A stretch of 26,392 bases of DNA from Planococcaceae bacterium UBA3378 (GCA_002359075.1 DEQA01000305.1:6586-32977), one strand, 5' to 3'. Counted from the first letter of the stretch, positions 15,409 through 24,338 are shown. The notes: generated by a model from the sequence alone, not told the origin. Translations and numbers: made by a program.

Positions 15409-16416
15409 ATGGAAGAGATGCTGCATCATGAAAGTTTAGGATTAACAAACGAAGATGTTCTAAAAATGTACGAAACAATGCTGCTTGCCAGAAGATTGGA
15501 TGAGCGTATGTGGCTGCTGAACAGGGCAGGAAAAATCCCATTTGTCATTTCATGTCAAGGACAGGAGGCAGCCCAAGTAGGAGCAGCCTTCGCATTAGAC
15601 CGTACAAAGGATTATATTGCGCCGTATTATCGTGATATGGGGGTAGTGCTGCATTTTGGTATGACAGCGAGAGATCTGATGCTGTCAGCGTTTGCTAAGG
15701 CAGAGGACCCGAATTCCGGAGGCCGTCAAATGCCAGGACACTTCGGTCAAAAAAAGAATCGTATATTAACAGGTTCTTCTCCTGTTACGACGCAAGTGCC
15801 GCATGCAGTGGGCGTAGCACTTGCAGGGAAAATGCAGAAAAAGGATTTTATTACATTTGCAACACTCGGAGAAGGCTCCTCTAACCAGGGGGATTTCCAT
15901 GAAGGGGCAAACTTTGCAGGTGTCCACAAGCTTCCGGTGATCATCATGGTTGAAAATAATCAATATGCTATTTCGGTGCCTGTTGAACGCCAGTTAGGTT
16001 GTGCCAAAGTATCTGATCGTGCCATCGGATATGGTATGCCGGGTGTAACAGTTGATGGGAAAAATCCGCTTGAAGTATATAAAGTCGTCAAAGAAGCTGC
16101 AGACCGGGCACGCCGGGGAGAAGGACCGAGTTTAATTGAAACGGTCACTTACAGATTAACTGCCCATTCTTCGGATGATGACCACCGCCAATACCGGACA
16201 GCTGAAGATATTGAAGAAGGCCGTGCAAAAGATCCTATCCTTCTTTTCGAAAAGTATTTAAAAGAAACGGGTGCAGCGACAGAAGAAATGCTGCAGCAGC
16301 TCAATGAGAAAATTGCTGAAATTGTCAACGATGCGACTGATTATGCAGAAGCAGCTCCTTATGCCGTCCCAGAGCACGCACTTAAATACGTATATGCTGA
16401 AGGGAGTGGCGAGTAA
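15409..16416 (+). CDS. bkdAA: Branched-chain 2-oxoacid dehydrogenase E1 alpha subunit
   Basis: Thiamine-diphosphate-dependent decarboxylase subunit that forms the E1 heterotetramer with BkdAB. It acts on the oxo acids derived from leucine, isoleucine and valine. It has 335 residues. N-terminal hallmarks are YETMLLARRLDERMWLLNRAGKIPF and CQGQEAAQVG. The ThDP/Mg motif starts at GEGSSNQGDFHEGANFA (about 154) and ends at VENNQYAIS. Then come IETVTYRLTAHSSDDDHRQYR, the phosphorylation-loop-like region, and a C-terminal helix. GGAAAGGGG lies 8 nt before the ATG. The stop overlaps bkdAB (TAATG), fitting equal production of the two E1 subunits. Confidence 0.95.
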   Translation: MEEMLHHESLGLTNEDVLKMYETMLLARRLDERMWLLNRAGKIPFVISCQGQEAAQVGAAFALDRTKDYIAPYYRDMGVVLHFGMTARDLMLSAFAKAEDPNSGGRQMPGHFGQKKNRILTGSSPVTTQVPHAVGVALAGKMQKKDFITFATLGEGSSNQGDFHEGANFAGVHKLPVIIMVENNQYAISVPVERQLGCAKVSDRAIGYGMPGVTVDGKNPLEVYKVVKEAADRARRGEGPSLIETVTYRLTAHSSDDDHRQYRTAEDIEEGRAKDPILLFEKYLKETGAATEEMLQQLNEKIAEIVNDATDYAEAAPYAVPEHALKYVYAEGSGE

Positions 16417-17399
16417 TGCCGGTAATGTCTTATATCGATGCTATTAATCTAGCAATGAAAGAAGAAATGGAACGCGATGAACGCGTATTTATATTAGGAG
16501 AGGATGTCGGCCGTAAAGGCGGTGTCTTCAAAGCAACAATGGGGCTGTATGAACAGTTTGGAGAACAGCGGGTACTTGATACACCGTTGGCAGAAAGTGC
16601 GATCGCAGGTGTTGCTATCGGAGCCGCTATGTATGGCATGCGGCCGATTGCTGAAATGCAGTTTGCCGACTTTATCATGCCGGCAGTGAATCAGATTGTA
16701 TCAGAAGCAGCAAAAATCCGTTACCGTTCCAATAATGACTGGTCATGTCCTTTAGTCGTACGCGCGCCATTTGGTGGAGGGATCCACGGGGCTTTATACC
16801 ATTCACAATCTGTAGAGGCTTTATTTGCCGGTACGCCAGGGTTGAAAATTGTTATTCCGTCCACTCCTTATGATGCAAAAGGATTGCTGAAAGCAGCCAT
16901 TCGTGATGAGGATCCCGTCCTTTTCTTTGAGCATAAGCGTGCATACCGTCTTATAAAAGGTGAGGTACCGTTAGATGACTATACATTGCCGATTGGTAAA
17001 GCGGATGTAAAACGCGAAGGGGATGATGTGACAGTCATTACTTATGGCCTTGCTGTCCATTTTGCCATGCAGGCAGCAGAGCGGCTTGCCGCTGATGGGA
17101 TTGAAGCCCATATCCTTGATTTACGTACGGTATATCCACTTGATCAGGAGGCAATTATTGAAGCGGCTTCAAAGACAGGGAAGGTTCTGCTTGTGACAGA
17201 AGATAATAAGGAGGGAAGCATCATGAGCGAGGTAGCGGCCATTATTGCCGAACACTGCCTGTTTGAGCTTGATGCACCGATCCAGCGCCTTGCCGGTCCG
17301 GATGTTCCGTCCATGCCGTATGCACCAACAATGGAGAAATTCTTCATGATCAACCCGGAAAAAATAGAACGAGCAATGCGTCAACTCGCGGCATTTTAG
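16416..17399 (+). CDS. bkdAB: Branched-chain 2-oxoacid dehydrogenase E1 beta subunit
   Basis: Beta partner of BkdAA; it contributes the other half of the ThDP site. It has 327 residues. Recognisable segments are FILGEDVGRKGGVFKATMGL, DTPLAESAIAGVAIGAAMYG, ADFIMPAVNQIVSEAAK, and HSQSVEALFAGTPGLKIVIPSTPYDAKGLL. The transketolase C-terminal domain has VITYGLAVHFA and the EAHILDLRTVYPLD stretch. The ATG overlaps the bkdAA stop by one base, so translation is coupled. The AGGAGGG ribosome binding site of bkdB overlaps this gene's TAG stop, leaving 12 nt to bkdB. Confidence 0.95.
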   Translation: MPVMSYIDAINLAMKEEMERDERVFILGEDVGRKGGVFKATMGLYEQFGEQRVLDTPLAESAIAGVAIGAAMYGMRPIAEMQFADFIMPAVNQIVSEAAKIRYRSNNDWSCPLVVRAPFGGGIHGALYHSQSVEALFAGTPGLKIVIPSTPYDAKGLLKAAIRDEDPVLFFEHKRAYRLIKGEVPLDDYTLPIGKADVKREGDDVTVITYGLAVHFAMQAAERLAADGIEAHILDLRTVYPLDQEAIIEAASKTGKVLLVTEDNKEGSIMSEVAAIIAEHCLFELDAPIQRLAGPDVPSMPYAPTMEKFFMINPEKIERAMRQLAAF

Positions 17400-17411
17400 G
17401 AGGGAACCGTT

Positions 17412-18731
17412 ATGATACAAAATATTACGATGCCTCAGCTTGGGGAAAGTGTTACAGAAGGTACAATTGAACGCTGGCTCGTTAAAGTGGGCGATAAAGT
17501 CAATAAATATGACCCGCTGGCAGAAGTGAATACTGATAAAGTACAGGCAGAAATTCCGTCCTCTTTTACAGGCATTATCAAGGAATTGCTCGCAGAAGAA
17601 GGTGAAACGCTGCCGGTCGGAGCTGTCGTATGCTCTATTGAAATGGAAGGGACAGAGGAGCTTCCCGCTGCTCCAGAGCCGAAGAAGTCCAATGTCAGTT
17701 CCGCCATTATGAATGCAGGTGTGCAAAAGTCCCTTCCGCCAAAAGAAGAGAATCAGACGGTAAGAACACTGCGCGAGCCGAAAGGAAAAGCGAGATATTC
17801 ACCGGCAGTCCTAGCACTTGCTGCTCAGCATGAAATAGATTTAGAAAATATCCAAGGTACAGGGTTAGAAGGGCGTATTACCCGTAAGGATGTATTAGCA
17901 TATATCGCTTCGGGCAAACAGTCTGCAAACATACAGCCTGTCCAGCAAGAAACACTTGAGCCTGCTCCAGCAGCAGAAGCACGTCCTGAATTACTCCAGG
18001 AAAAAAATGAAGCAGCAAATCTCTCATCAGGCGATATCGAAATTCCGGTCACGAATATCCGCAAAGTAATCGCCAATAACATGGTGAGAAGCGTTCAGGA
18101 AATTCCGCATGCTTGGATGATGATGGAAGTGGATGTTACGGATCTAGTATCTTACCGGGATTCCATTAAAGAAGATTTTAAAAAGAAGGAAGGCTATAAT
18201 ATTACGTATTTCGCCTTCTTCCTAAAAGCAGTCGCCCAAGCGCTGAAGGAATTCCCTATGATCAACTCTACATGGGCAGGCGATAAAATTATCCAAAAGA
18301 AGGATATCAATATGTCGATTGCTGTCGCTGCAGATGATCGTTTATTCGTGCCTGTTATAAAAAATGCCGATGAAAAGTCAGTAAAAGGGATTGCCAGGGA
18401 AATTCAGGAGCTTTCCTCATTGGCAAGAGCCGGAAAGCTGCGTCCGGAGCATATTGCCGGGGGAACTTTCACTATTAATAACACAGGATCATTTGGGTCG
18501 GTCCAGTCAATGGGCATCATTAACTATCCGCAAGCTGCTATACTGCAAGTGGAAAGTATTGTAAAAAAACCGGTGATTGTCGGAGAAAATATGTTTGCTG
18601 CAAGGGATATGGTGAATCTTTGCTTGTCGTTAGATCACCGAATCCTTGATGGGCTTATCTGTGGAAAATTTCTAAAAAGAGTGAAGGAAATACTCGAAAA
18701 CACGAATAAAAATACGATGTCAGTCTACTGA
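17412..18731 (+). CDS. bkdB: Branched-chain 2-oxoacid dehydrogenase E2 (dihydrolipoyl acyltransferase)
   Basis: Core of the Bkd complex. It transfers the acyl group from E1 to CoA through a lipoyl arm. It has 439 residues. The lipoyl domain (about 1-78) has lipoylated K43 in EVNTDKVQAE. A Pro/Glu-rich linker follows, then the E1/E3-binding domain (about 123-165: ARYSPAVLALAAQHEIDLEN, GTGLEGRITRKDVLAYI) and a second Gln/Pro/Glu/Ala linker. The catalytic acyltransferase domain (about 215-430) has H409 and D413 in DHRILDG. It is the last gene of the bkdAA-bkdAB-bkdB run and is followed by a strong terminator. Confidence 0.95.
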   Translation: MIQNITMPQLGESVTEGTIERWLVKVGDKVNKYDPLAEVNTDKVQAEIPSSFTGIIKELLAEEGETLPVGAVVCSIEMEGTEELPAAPEPKKSNVSSAIMNAGVQKSLPPKEENQTVRTLREPKGKARYSPAVLALAAQHEIDLENIQGTGLEGRITRKDVLAYIASGKQSANIQPVQQETLEPAPAAEARPELLQEKNEAANLSSGDIEIPVTNIRKVIANNMVRSVQEIPHAWMMMEVDVTDLVSYRDSIKEDFKKKEGYNITYFAFFLKAVAQALKEFPMINSTWAGDKIIQKKDINMSIAVAADDRLFVPVIKNADEKSVKGIAREIQELSSLARAGKLRPEHIAGGTFTINNTGSFGSVQSMGIINYPQAAILQVESIVKKPVIVGENMFAARDMVNLCLSLDHRILDGLICGKFLKRVKEILENTNKNTMSVY

Positions 18732-18735
18732 TGAC

Positions 18736-18775
18736 TTGAAGGAAGCCCGAGATTATAGGCTTCCTTCAATTTTTA
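18736..18775 (+). terminator. Rho-independent terminator after bkdB
   Basis: A 12-bp perfect stem (18736-18747 with 18758-18769) with a 10-nt loop, followed by TTTTTAT. It starts 5 nt after the bkdB stop and ends the bkd unit before mutA. Confidence 0.9.
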
Positions 18776-18783
18776 TCCTTTCG

Positions 18784-18807
18784 TGTAAGCGCATTCTCAT
18801 GTAAAAT
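18784..18807 (+). promoter_or_regulatory. Candidate CcpA (cre) site and -10 element upstream of mutA
   Basis: TGTAAGCGCATTCT (18784-18797) matches the cre consensus TGNAANCGNWWNCA in all but the last base, including the diagnostic TGTAAGCG core. A TAAAAT (18802-18807) just downstream is a possible -10, with a weak -35 (TTTCGT, 18779-18784). A CcpA site overlapping the promoter spacer would give repression on preferred carbon sources. That fits a propionyl-CoA catabolic operon but is an inference. Confidence 0.45.
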
Positions 18808-18850
18808 AATGAGTAGTAAATAGTAAGGGGGGAAGCTGATTAGCGTCCAC

Positions 18851-20545
18851 ATGTCAACTAACATGAAAGAAATTGAATTTCAGGCAGCTAGTTATGAGCA
18901 ATGGAAGGAACAAGCGGTCCACGCATTAAAAGGGAAGCCGTTTGAATCTTTGTTCACGAAAACAATCGAAGGGGTAACATTAGAGCCTCTGTATACAGAG
19001 GAAATGTTGGTAGAAAAACTGGGTGCTCAGCTTGAAAAGCAAGTAGCGGCAATCCGTTCGTTATCGGCAACGAATGGATTACAAATCGCACAGCAAATTA
19101 CAGGCGACTCACCGGATCTCTTTTTCAGTCATTTGGAAGAGAGCTTATCACGCGGAAATAAAGTGATCACAATTGACAGCCGTCTGCCTTTTTCAATAGA
19201 CAGACAAATGGTTGCAAAACTATCGAATTATTTAACAGAATATTCGTTTAAATTTATTGTAGAAAATGGAAATGATCCGCTTTTAACAGTGTTTGATGCT
19301 ATCGAAGAGAGTAAACGTGAAAATGTAAAAGGTTTTATTATCACTAAAGGGGCCATTGATTTAAAAGGGTATCCGAACGTCCGTACATGTGGAGCAAACA
19401 CGATTCCCTATCATAATGAGGGAGCAAATGCAGTGCAGGAATTAGCCCTAGCCCTTGCTCTTGCGGCAAAACAGCTGAAAACAGCTGAATCCTATGAAGT
19501 CTTTGCTTCAAAATTTTTCGTGAACTTTGCTATTGATACGCAATTTTTTGCAGAGATCGCAAAGCTCCGCGCATTTAAGGTGCTATGGAAGGCATTTGCC
19601 GCCGGAGCCGGGGTACAGGCAGCAGCAGTACCAATTATTGCTGAAACTTCTGTACGGAGCTTTTCAAAGGTAGATGTTTATGTCAATTTATTACGGGCAG
19701 GAAATGAAGCGTTTGCAGGAGCAATCGGGGGTGCAGACGTATTTACGGTACATCCTCATGATGTATTGACTAAACCAACAGCCACTTCAACACGGATTGC
19801 CCAAAACGCATTATTGGTTATTAAGGAAGAATCACAAGTATTGAATGTTTTAGATCCTGCGGGCGGTTCGTATTTCATAGAATCATTAACAGCTGATTAC
19901 GTAAAAGCAGCTTGGGCATTATTCCTTGAGATTGAAGAAGCAGGAGGCATTGATGCCTATAAAGACAGCATTTCCGCTCAAATTGCAGAGGTTTACAAAC
20001 AGCGGATTACAGAGGTGGAAAAACGTAAACATTCGTTAATCGGTACAAACATTTATGCAAATCCTGTCGATGAGTTACCAGTCGATGAAAACCCGCATTT
20101 CCGTGAAGTGAAGCGTTTAGCTATTCCATTTGAAAATTTACGCAAGGAATTTGCAGCAGCAAATGCTAAAATCGCCATTTTAACATATGGAGAGCTTAAA
20201 AATTTCAAACCGCGTGCAGACTTTGTAGCCGGGTTCTTTAATACAGCAGGCATTCAACCTGAGCAATCGGGCGTGTTGGATACAATTGACGCAGCGAAGG
20301 CATGGTTGGCGCAGGCGGATGCCGATTATGTTTGTGTAGCAGCAACAGATGAGGATACAAAAGAGCTGATCCCTGCTTTACTGGCTGACAAGCCGGCGCA
20401 CATTGTACTGGATGCGGCAGGCAGGTTCAAAGAAGAAGCAGATACATGGCTATCACAAGGCTTGAACGGTTTTATTTTTGCAGGCCAAAATATTATCGAA
20501 AAACTAAAGGCTGTCACTGCAAGCATGAAGGAGGTACAACGATGA
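18851..20545 (+). CDS. mutA: Methylmalonyl-CoA mutase small (beta) subunit
   Basis: Non-catalytic partner of MutB in the B12-dependent conversion between methylmalonyl-CoA and succinyl-CoA. It has 564 residues from ATG 18851. The N-terminal mutase-like TIM barrel is recognisable (YEQWKEQAVHALKGKPFESL, then later VLNVLDPAGGSYFIESLTADY). The C-terminal region (about 435-560) is a degenerate B12-binding fold without the DxHxxG cobalamin motif, as usual for the beta subunit. The start is uncertain: the only strong ribosome binding site (AAGGGGGG, about 18825-18832) is 18 nt upstream of this ATG. The frame stays open to an ATT at 18839, 6 nt from that site. The stop overlaps mutB (ATGA). Confidence 0.93.
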   Translation: MSTNMKEIEFQAASYEQWKEQAVHALKGKPFESLFTKTIEGVTLEPLYTEEMLVEKLGAQLEKQVAAIRSLSATNGLQIAQQITGDSPDLFFSHLEESLSRGNKVITIDSRLPFSIDRQMVAKLSNYLTEYSFKFIVENGNDPLLTVFDAIEESKRENVKGFIITKGAIDLKGYPNVRTCGANTIPYHNEGANAVQELALALALAAKQLKTAESYEVFASKFFVNFAIDTQFFAEIAKLRAFKVLWKAFAAGAGVQAAAVPIIAETSVRSFSKVDVYVNLLRAGNEAFAGAIGGADVFTVHPHDVLTKPTATSTRIAQNALLVIKEESQVLNVLDPAGGSYFIESLTADYVKAAWALFLEIEEAGGIDAYKDSISAQIAEVYKQRITEVEKRKHSLIGTNIYANPVDELPVDENPHFREVKRLAIPFENLRKEFAAANAKIAILTYGELKNFKPRADFVAGFFNTAGIQPEQSGVLDTIDAAKAWLAQADADYVCVAATDEDTKELIPALLADKPAHIVLDAAGRFKEEADTWLSQGLNGFIFAGQNIIEKLKAVTASMKEVQR

Positions 20546-22689
20546 GAGCAGACTTTAAATCAGTTGTTATCGAAGACGTGCTAAAGGCAGAGCAAGTAGA
20601 AGCAAACGGCACATTTTTGACGAATGAAGGAATCAAAGTGAAATCTGTATACAATGCAGAAGATATGAAGGATGTTGCCCATACAAAAGACGTAGCAGGT
20701 ATTGCCCCTAATACACGTGGTCCTTACCCGACAATGTACGTTGCACGTCCATGGACGGTACGGCAATATGCAGGTTTCTCAACAGCGGAAGAGTCCAACG
20801 CATTTTACCGCCGCAATTTGGCGATGGGACAAAAAGGGCTGTCAGTAGCCTTTGACTTAGCAACACACCGCGGCTATGACTCGGATCATCCGCGTGTCAC
20901 GGGGGATGTAGGGAAAGCCGGGGTGGCAATTGACTCGGTAGAGGATGCGAAAATTTTATTTGATGGTATCCCGCTTGACCAAATGTCCGTTTCGATGACA
21001 ATGAATGGGGCTGTATTGCCGGTTCTTGCATTCTATATTGTCGCGGCAGAAGAACAAGGGGTAACACCGGACAAGCTTGCAGGCACGATTCAAAATGATA
21101 TTTTAAAAGAGTATATGGTACGTAATACGTACATTTATCCACCGGCGATGTCGATGAAGATTATCGCGGATATTTTTGAATACACATCCAAATTTATGCC
21201 GAAATTTAACTCCATCTCCATTTCGGGTTATCATATTCAAGAAGCAGGGGCAACAAATGACATCGAGCTTGGTTATACACTTGCAGATGGTCTTGAATAT
21301 GTACGTACAGGATTACAGGCAGGTATTGAAATTGACAAATTCGCACCACGCTTGTCGTTCTTCTGGGCAATTGGTATGAACTACTATATGGAAGTAGCGA
21401 AAATGCGCGCAGGACGCCGTATATGGGCGCAGATGATGTCGACGTTTCATCCGAAAAACAGCAAATCATTGGCGTTACGTACACATTCCCAGACGTCCGG
21501 CTGGTCTTTGACAGAGCAAGATCCATTTAACAATGTGACGCGGACATTAATCGAAGCAAATGCTGCTGCTATGGGGCATACGCAATCTCTTCATACAAAT
21601 GCATTAGACGAAGCAATTGCCTTGCCGACGGATTTCTCGGCACGTATCGCCCGTAATACGCAGCTGTTCTTACAAGAAGAAACAGGAATGACGAAAGTAA
21701 TCGATCCATGGGGAGGTTCTTATTATGTAGAAAAATTAACAGAAGAACTACAGGAAAAAGCATGGGCATTAATCGAAGAAATCGAAGAACTTGGCGGTAT
21801 GGCAAAAGCGATTGATACAGGTTTACCAAAAATGAAGGTCGAAGAGGCGGCGGCTAAACGACAGGCGAAAATCGACTCAAAGGCAGAAACAATTGTTGGC
21901 GTAAATAGATATCGTCTAGCAGAAGAAGAGCCGATTGATATTCTGGATATCGACAATACAGTCGTACGACAAAAACAAATCGAGCGCTTGGAAAAAATGA
22001 AAGCAGCGCGCAATGAAAAAGAGGTTCAAAAGCATTTGGCCCGCTTAACAAAAGCTGCACAGGATGGCTCTGAAAACTTGCTTGCTGTAGCAATCGATGC
22101 GGCACGTGCCCGCGCATCATTAGGAGAAATTTCCGATGCGATTGAAAAAGTGTCGGGTCGTCATAAAGCAGTTATCCGGTCTATTTCTGGTGTGTACTCT
22201 TCCAACTTTGCAGATGACGAGCAGATTACTGAAGTAAAACAAATGACAGAGGAATTTTTTGAAAATGAAGGGCGCCGGCCACGTATTCTTGTCGCAAAAA
22301 TGGGGCAGGACGGTCATGACCGCGGTGCAAAAGTGGTAGCAACAGCTTATGCAGATCTTGGATTTGATGTAGATATTTCGCCATTATTTATGACGCCTGC
22401 CGAAACAGCTCAAATGGCTGTGGAAAATGACGTACACTGTGTAGGTGTATCCTCGCTTGCGGCAGGACACAAAACATTAGTACCGGAACTGATCGCTGAA
22501 CTGAAAAAATTAGGGCGTGAAGATATCATCGTCATTTGCGGCGGCGTCATTCCGGCACAGGACTATGATTTCCTATATGAGGCCGGGGCAAAGGCAATCT
22601 TCGGTCCGGGAACAGTGATACCAGTAGCAGCCCAAAAATTAATTGAGGAAATCTATAAACAGCTGGGCTATGAGGAAGTGGCCAACTAA
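20542..22689 (+). CDS. mutB: Methylmalonyl-CoA mutase large (alpha, catalytic) subunit
   Basis: Catalytic adenosylcobalamin-dependent subunit; interconverts methylmalonyl-CoA and succinyl-CoA. It has 715 residues from ATG 20542, which has AAGGAGG at 20528-20534 and overlaps the mutA stop. The frame is open upstream only through mutA coding sequence. The N-terminal barrel has RGPYPTMYVARPWTVRQYAGF, VAFDLATHRGYDSDHPRV, MNGAVLPVLAFYI, FWAIGMNYYMEVAKMRAGRR and RTHSQTSGWSL. The C-terminal B12 domain has the base-off cobalamin motif D590-G-H592-D-R-G595. Two other characteristic stretches are GVSSLAAGHKTLVPEL and ICGGVIPAQDY. The stop overlaps the meaB start (TAATG). Confidence 0.97.
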   Translation: MRADFKSVVIEDVLKAEQVEANGTFLTNEGIKVKSVYNAEDMKDVAHTKDVAGIAPNTRGPYPTMYVARPWTVRQYAGFSTAEESNAFYRRNLAMGQKGLSVAFDLATHRGYDSDHPRVTGDVGKAGVAIDSVEDAKILFDGIPLDQMSVSMTMNGAVLPVLAFYIVAAEEQGVTPDKLAGTIQNDILKEYMVRNTYIYPPAMSMKIIADIFEYTSKFMPKFNSISISGYHIQEAGATNDIELGYTLADGLEYVRTGLQAGIEIDKFAPRLSFFWAIGMNYYMEVAKMRAGRRIWAQMMSTFHPKNSKSLALRTHSQTSGWSLTEQDPFNNVTRTLIEANAAAMGHTQSLHTNALDEAIALPTDFSARIARNTQLFLQEETGMTKVIDPWGGSYYVEKLTEELQEKAWALIEEIEELGGMAKAIDTGLPKMKVEEAAAKRQAKIDSKAETIVGVNRYRLAEEEPIDILDIDNTVVRQKQIERLEKMKAARNEKEVQKHLARLTKAAQDGSENLLAVAIDAARARASLGEISDAIEKVSGRHKAVIRSISGVYSSNFADDEQITEVKQMTEEFFENEGRRPRILVAKMGQDGHDRGAKVVATAYADLGFDVDISPLFMTPAETAQMAVENDVHCVGVSSLAAGHKTLVPELIAELKKLGREDIIVICGGVIPAQDYDFLYEAGAKAIFGPGTVIPVAAQKLIEEIYKQLGYEEVAN

Positions 22690-23771
22690 TGGAATATTTC
22701 AAAGGGATGGAAGAGAAAGGCTTGATTGTAATGGAAGGTGTGAAAGGTGGTCATGATGGGATGAGTCAGTCATCACCGAAACGATTCCGCAAGAAAAAAC
22801 AAGAGCAGCTTGATATCCCTGCCCTGGCAAATAAAGTGCGCATAGGTATGCGTACTTCGCTTTCCAAGGCCATTACGCTTGTTGAGAGCGCCAATCCCTG
22901 TCATAAGGAACAAGCACAAACGCTACTGCAAGAGCTGCTGCCTTTTACAGGAAATAGCATCCGAATCGGCATTACAGGTGTACCGGGAGCCGGAAAGTCT
23001 TCTTTTATTGAGGCATTTGGAACAATGCTTTGTAAAATGGGCAAAAAAGTAGCCGTGCTTGCGATTGATCCAAGCTCTTCTTTGTCAGGCGGCAGTATTT
23101 TGGGTGATAAAACCCGGATGGAAGAGCTTGTCCGTCAGGAAAATGCGTTTGTCCGCCCATCGCCATCAGCCGGCACATTAGGCGGGGTCCATAAAAAGAC
23201 ACGTGAAACGATGCTCCTTTGTGAAGCAGCCGGCTATGATGTCATATTAGTTGAAACGGTTGGCGTTGGCCAAAGTGAGACATATGTTCGCGGCATGGTT
23301 GACTTTTTCCTGCTGCTCGTACTAACAGGGGCGGGAGATGAGCTTCAGGGTATGAAAAAAGGGATTATGGAACTGGCAGACGCCATTTTAGTCCATAAGG
23401 CAGATGGCGATAATATACTTCCTGCCCGCAGGACGGTCCAGGAATATAAGCAGATTTTACACTTCCTGCAGCCCTCCACGCCTGGATGGATCAGCACGTC
23501 GCTTGCTGCTTCTTCGTTAGAAAAGACGGGCTTAAAAGAAGTATGGGAGATGCTGGAGGCGTTTGAGGAAACAACAAAAAAATCAAACAGGTGGACAATG
23601 CGGCGCCGTGAACAAACCCGCGACTGGTTCCATTCGATGATTACTGACCATTTAATTGACTCCTTTTATAAAAATCCGTCCCGTAAAGTGCAAGTGCGGG
23701 ATTTGGAGAAGGCTATTTTAAATGGCCGGCTTACTGTTACACAGGGTGTGAATCAGTTATTTGAAGAATAG
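22689..23771 (+). CDS. meaB: MeaB/ArgK-type G3E GTPase, methylmalonyl-CoA mutase chaperone
   Basis: GTPase that guards and reloads the B12 cofactor of methylmalonyl-CoA mutase (older name ArgK). It has 360 residues from ATG 22689. The P-loop is GVPGAGKS (97-104). Further motifs are LAIDPSSSLSGGSILGDKTRM, RPSPSAGTLGGVHKKTRETM, the VETVGVGQSE switch region and the base-recognition HKADGDN. The chosen ATG overlaps the mutB stop, favouring coupling. A second in-frame ATG at 22761 has AAAGGTGG 10 nt upstream and would remove 24 residues; the N-terminal extension has no recognisable domain. Adjacency to mutA-mutB fits the function. Confidence 0.93.
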   Translation: MEYFKGMEEKGLIVMEGVKGGHDGMSQSSPKRFRKKKQEQLDIPALANKVRIGMRTSLSKAITLVESANPCHKEQAQTLLQELLPFTGNSIRIGITGVPGAGKSSFIEAFGTMLCKMGKKVAVLAIDPSSSLSGGSILGDKTRMEELVRQENAFVRPSPSAGTLGGVHKKTRETMLLCEAAGYDVILVETVGVGQSETYVRGMVDFFLLLVLTGAGDELQGMKKGIMELADAILVHKADGDNILPARRTVQEYKQILHFLQPSTPGWISTSLAASSLEKTGLKEVWEMLEAFEETTKKSNRWTMRRREQTRDWFHSMITDHLIDSFYKNPSRKVQVRDLEKAILNGRLTVTQGVNQLFEE

Positions 23772-23775
23772 AGTT

Positions 23776-23797
23776 TCCTTATGCGGGGCGATAAGGA
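23776..23797 (+). other. Short inverted repeat after meaB
   Basis: TCCTTAT (23776-23782) and ATAAGGA (23791-23797) are perfect complements around a GC-rich 8-nt loop, 5 nt after the meaB stop. No T-run follows, so a classical terminator is not supported. It may be a weak mRNA 3' end. Confidence 0.35.
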
Positions 23798-23848
23798 GTA
23801 AATTGTGGCAAAATCATTTGATTCTTTCCAATAAGCACTTTGCAAGGC

Positions 23849-23877
23849 TTGACGAACTTGCTATGATAAAATGGTAT
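23849..23877 (+). promoter_or_regulatory. Candidate promoter for brxB
   Basis: TTGACG (23849-23854) is a 5/6 -35 match. At a 17-bp spacing lies TGGTAT (23872-23877), a poor -10. No other -10 fits this -35; TAAAAT nearby is too close. The promoter ends about 20 nt before the brxB start. Confidence 0.35.
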
Positions 23878-23897
23878 TGTGAAAGGAGCGATAATCG

Positions 23898-24338
23898 ATG
23901 AATATGGACTACGATTTATTCATGCAGCAAATTACAACGACAGCCCGTGCAGAAATGGATGCTGCGGGCTACGAACAATTACGTACACCAGAAGAGGTAG
24001 AAGAAGCGTTTGCCCGTCCAGGAACAACGCTTGTAATGGTGAATTCAGTATGTGGATGTGCAGGAGGGATTGCCCGTCCGGCAGCATCATCATGTATCCA
24101 TTACGACAAACGTCCCGACCATTTAGTAACTGTTTTCGCAGGACAAGATAAAGAAGCGACAGCAGCGGCACGTTACCATTTTGGTGAGGATCATCTCCCA
24201 TCATCTCCATCTTTCATTCTATTAAAGGATGGACAAGTAGTAGCAGAGGTTGGCCGTCATGAAATTGAAGGTCACGATCCTGTCAGTGTTGTAACGAACT
24301 TACAAGGCTATTTCGAGGAATACTGCGACGAAGTATAA
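23898..24338 (+). CDS. brxB: Bacilliredoxin BrxB (YphP/YqiW family)
   Basis: Thioredoxin-like protein that removes bacillithiol from S-bacillithiolated proteins (established for BrxA/BrxB in Bacillus). It has 146 residues, the usual length. The CGC active site is C52-G-C54 in NSVCGCAGGIARPA. Further family features are HYDKRPDHLVTVFAGQDKEATAAAR and SPSFILLKDGQVVAEVGRHEIEG. AAGGAG lies about 9 nt upstream of the ATG; a second ATG two codons in is possible. The B. subtilis orthologue yqiW also sits just after the bkd genes, so the location is conserved even though mutAB-meaB has been inserted. A specific link to the mutase is not shown. Confidence 0.93.
   Translation: MNMDYDLFMQQITTTARAEMDAAGYEQLRTPEEVEEAFARPGTTLVMVNSVCGCAGGIARPAASSCIHYDKRPDHLVTVFAGQDKEATAAARYHFGEDHLPSSPSFILLKDGQVVAEVGRHEIEGHDPVSVVTNLQGYFEEYCDEV

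Noticed and set aside
17169..17726. Long minus-strand ORFs such as 17169-17726, 25724-26182 and 14153-14566
   Set aside because: They are shadows of strongly supported plus-strand genes, with unnatural Ser/Cys/His-rich translations and no ribosome binding sites.
20446..20541. TTG at 20446 as the mutB start
   Set aside because: It would overlap mutA by about 100 bp. ATG 20542 has AAGGAGG at the right distance and matches the family N-terminus.
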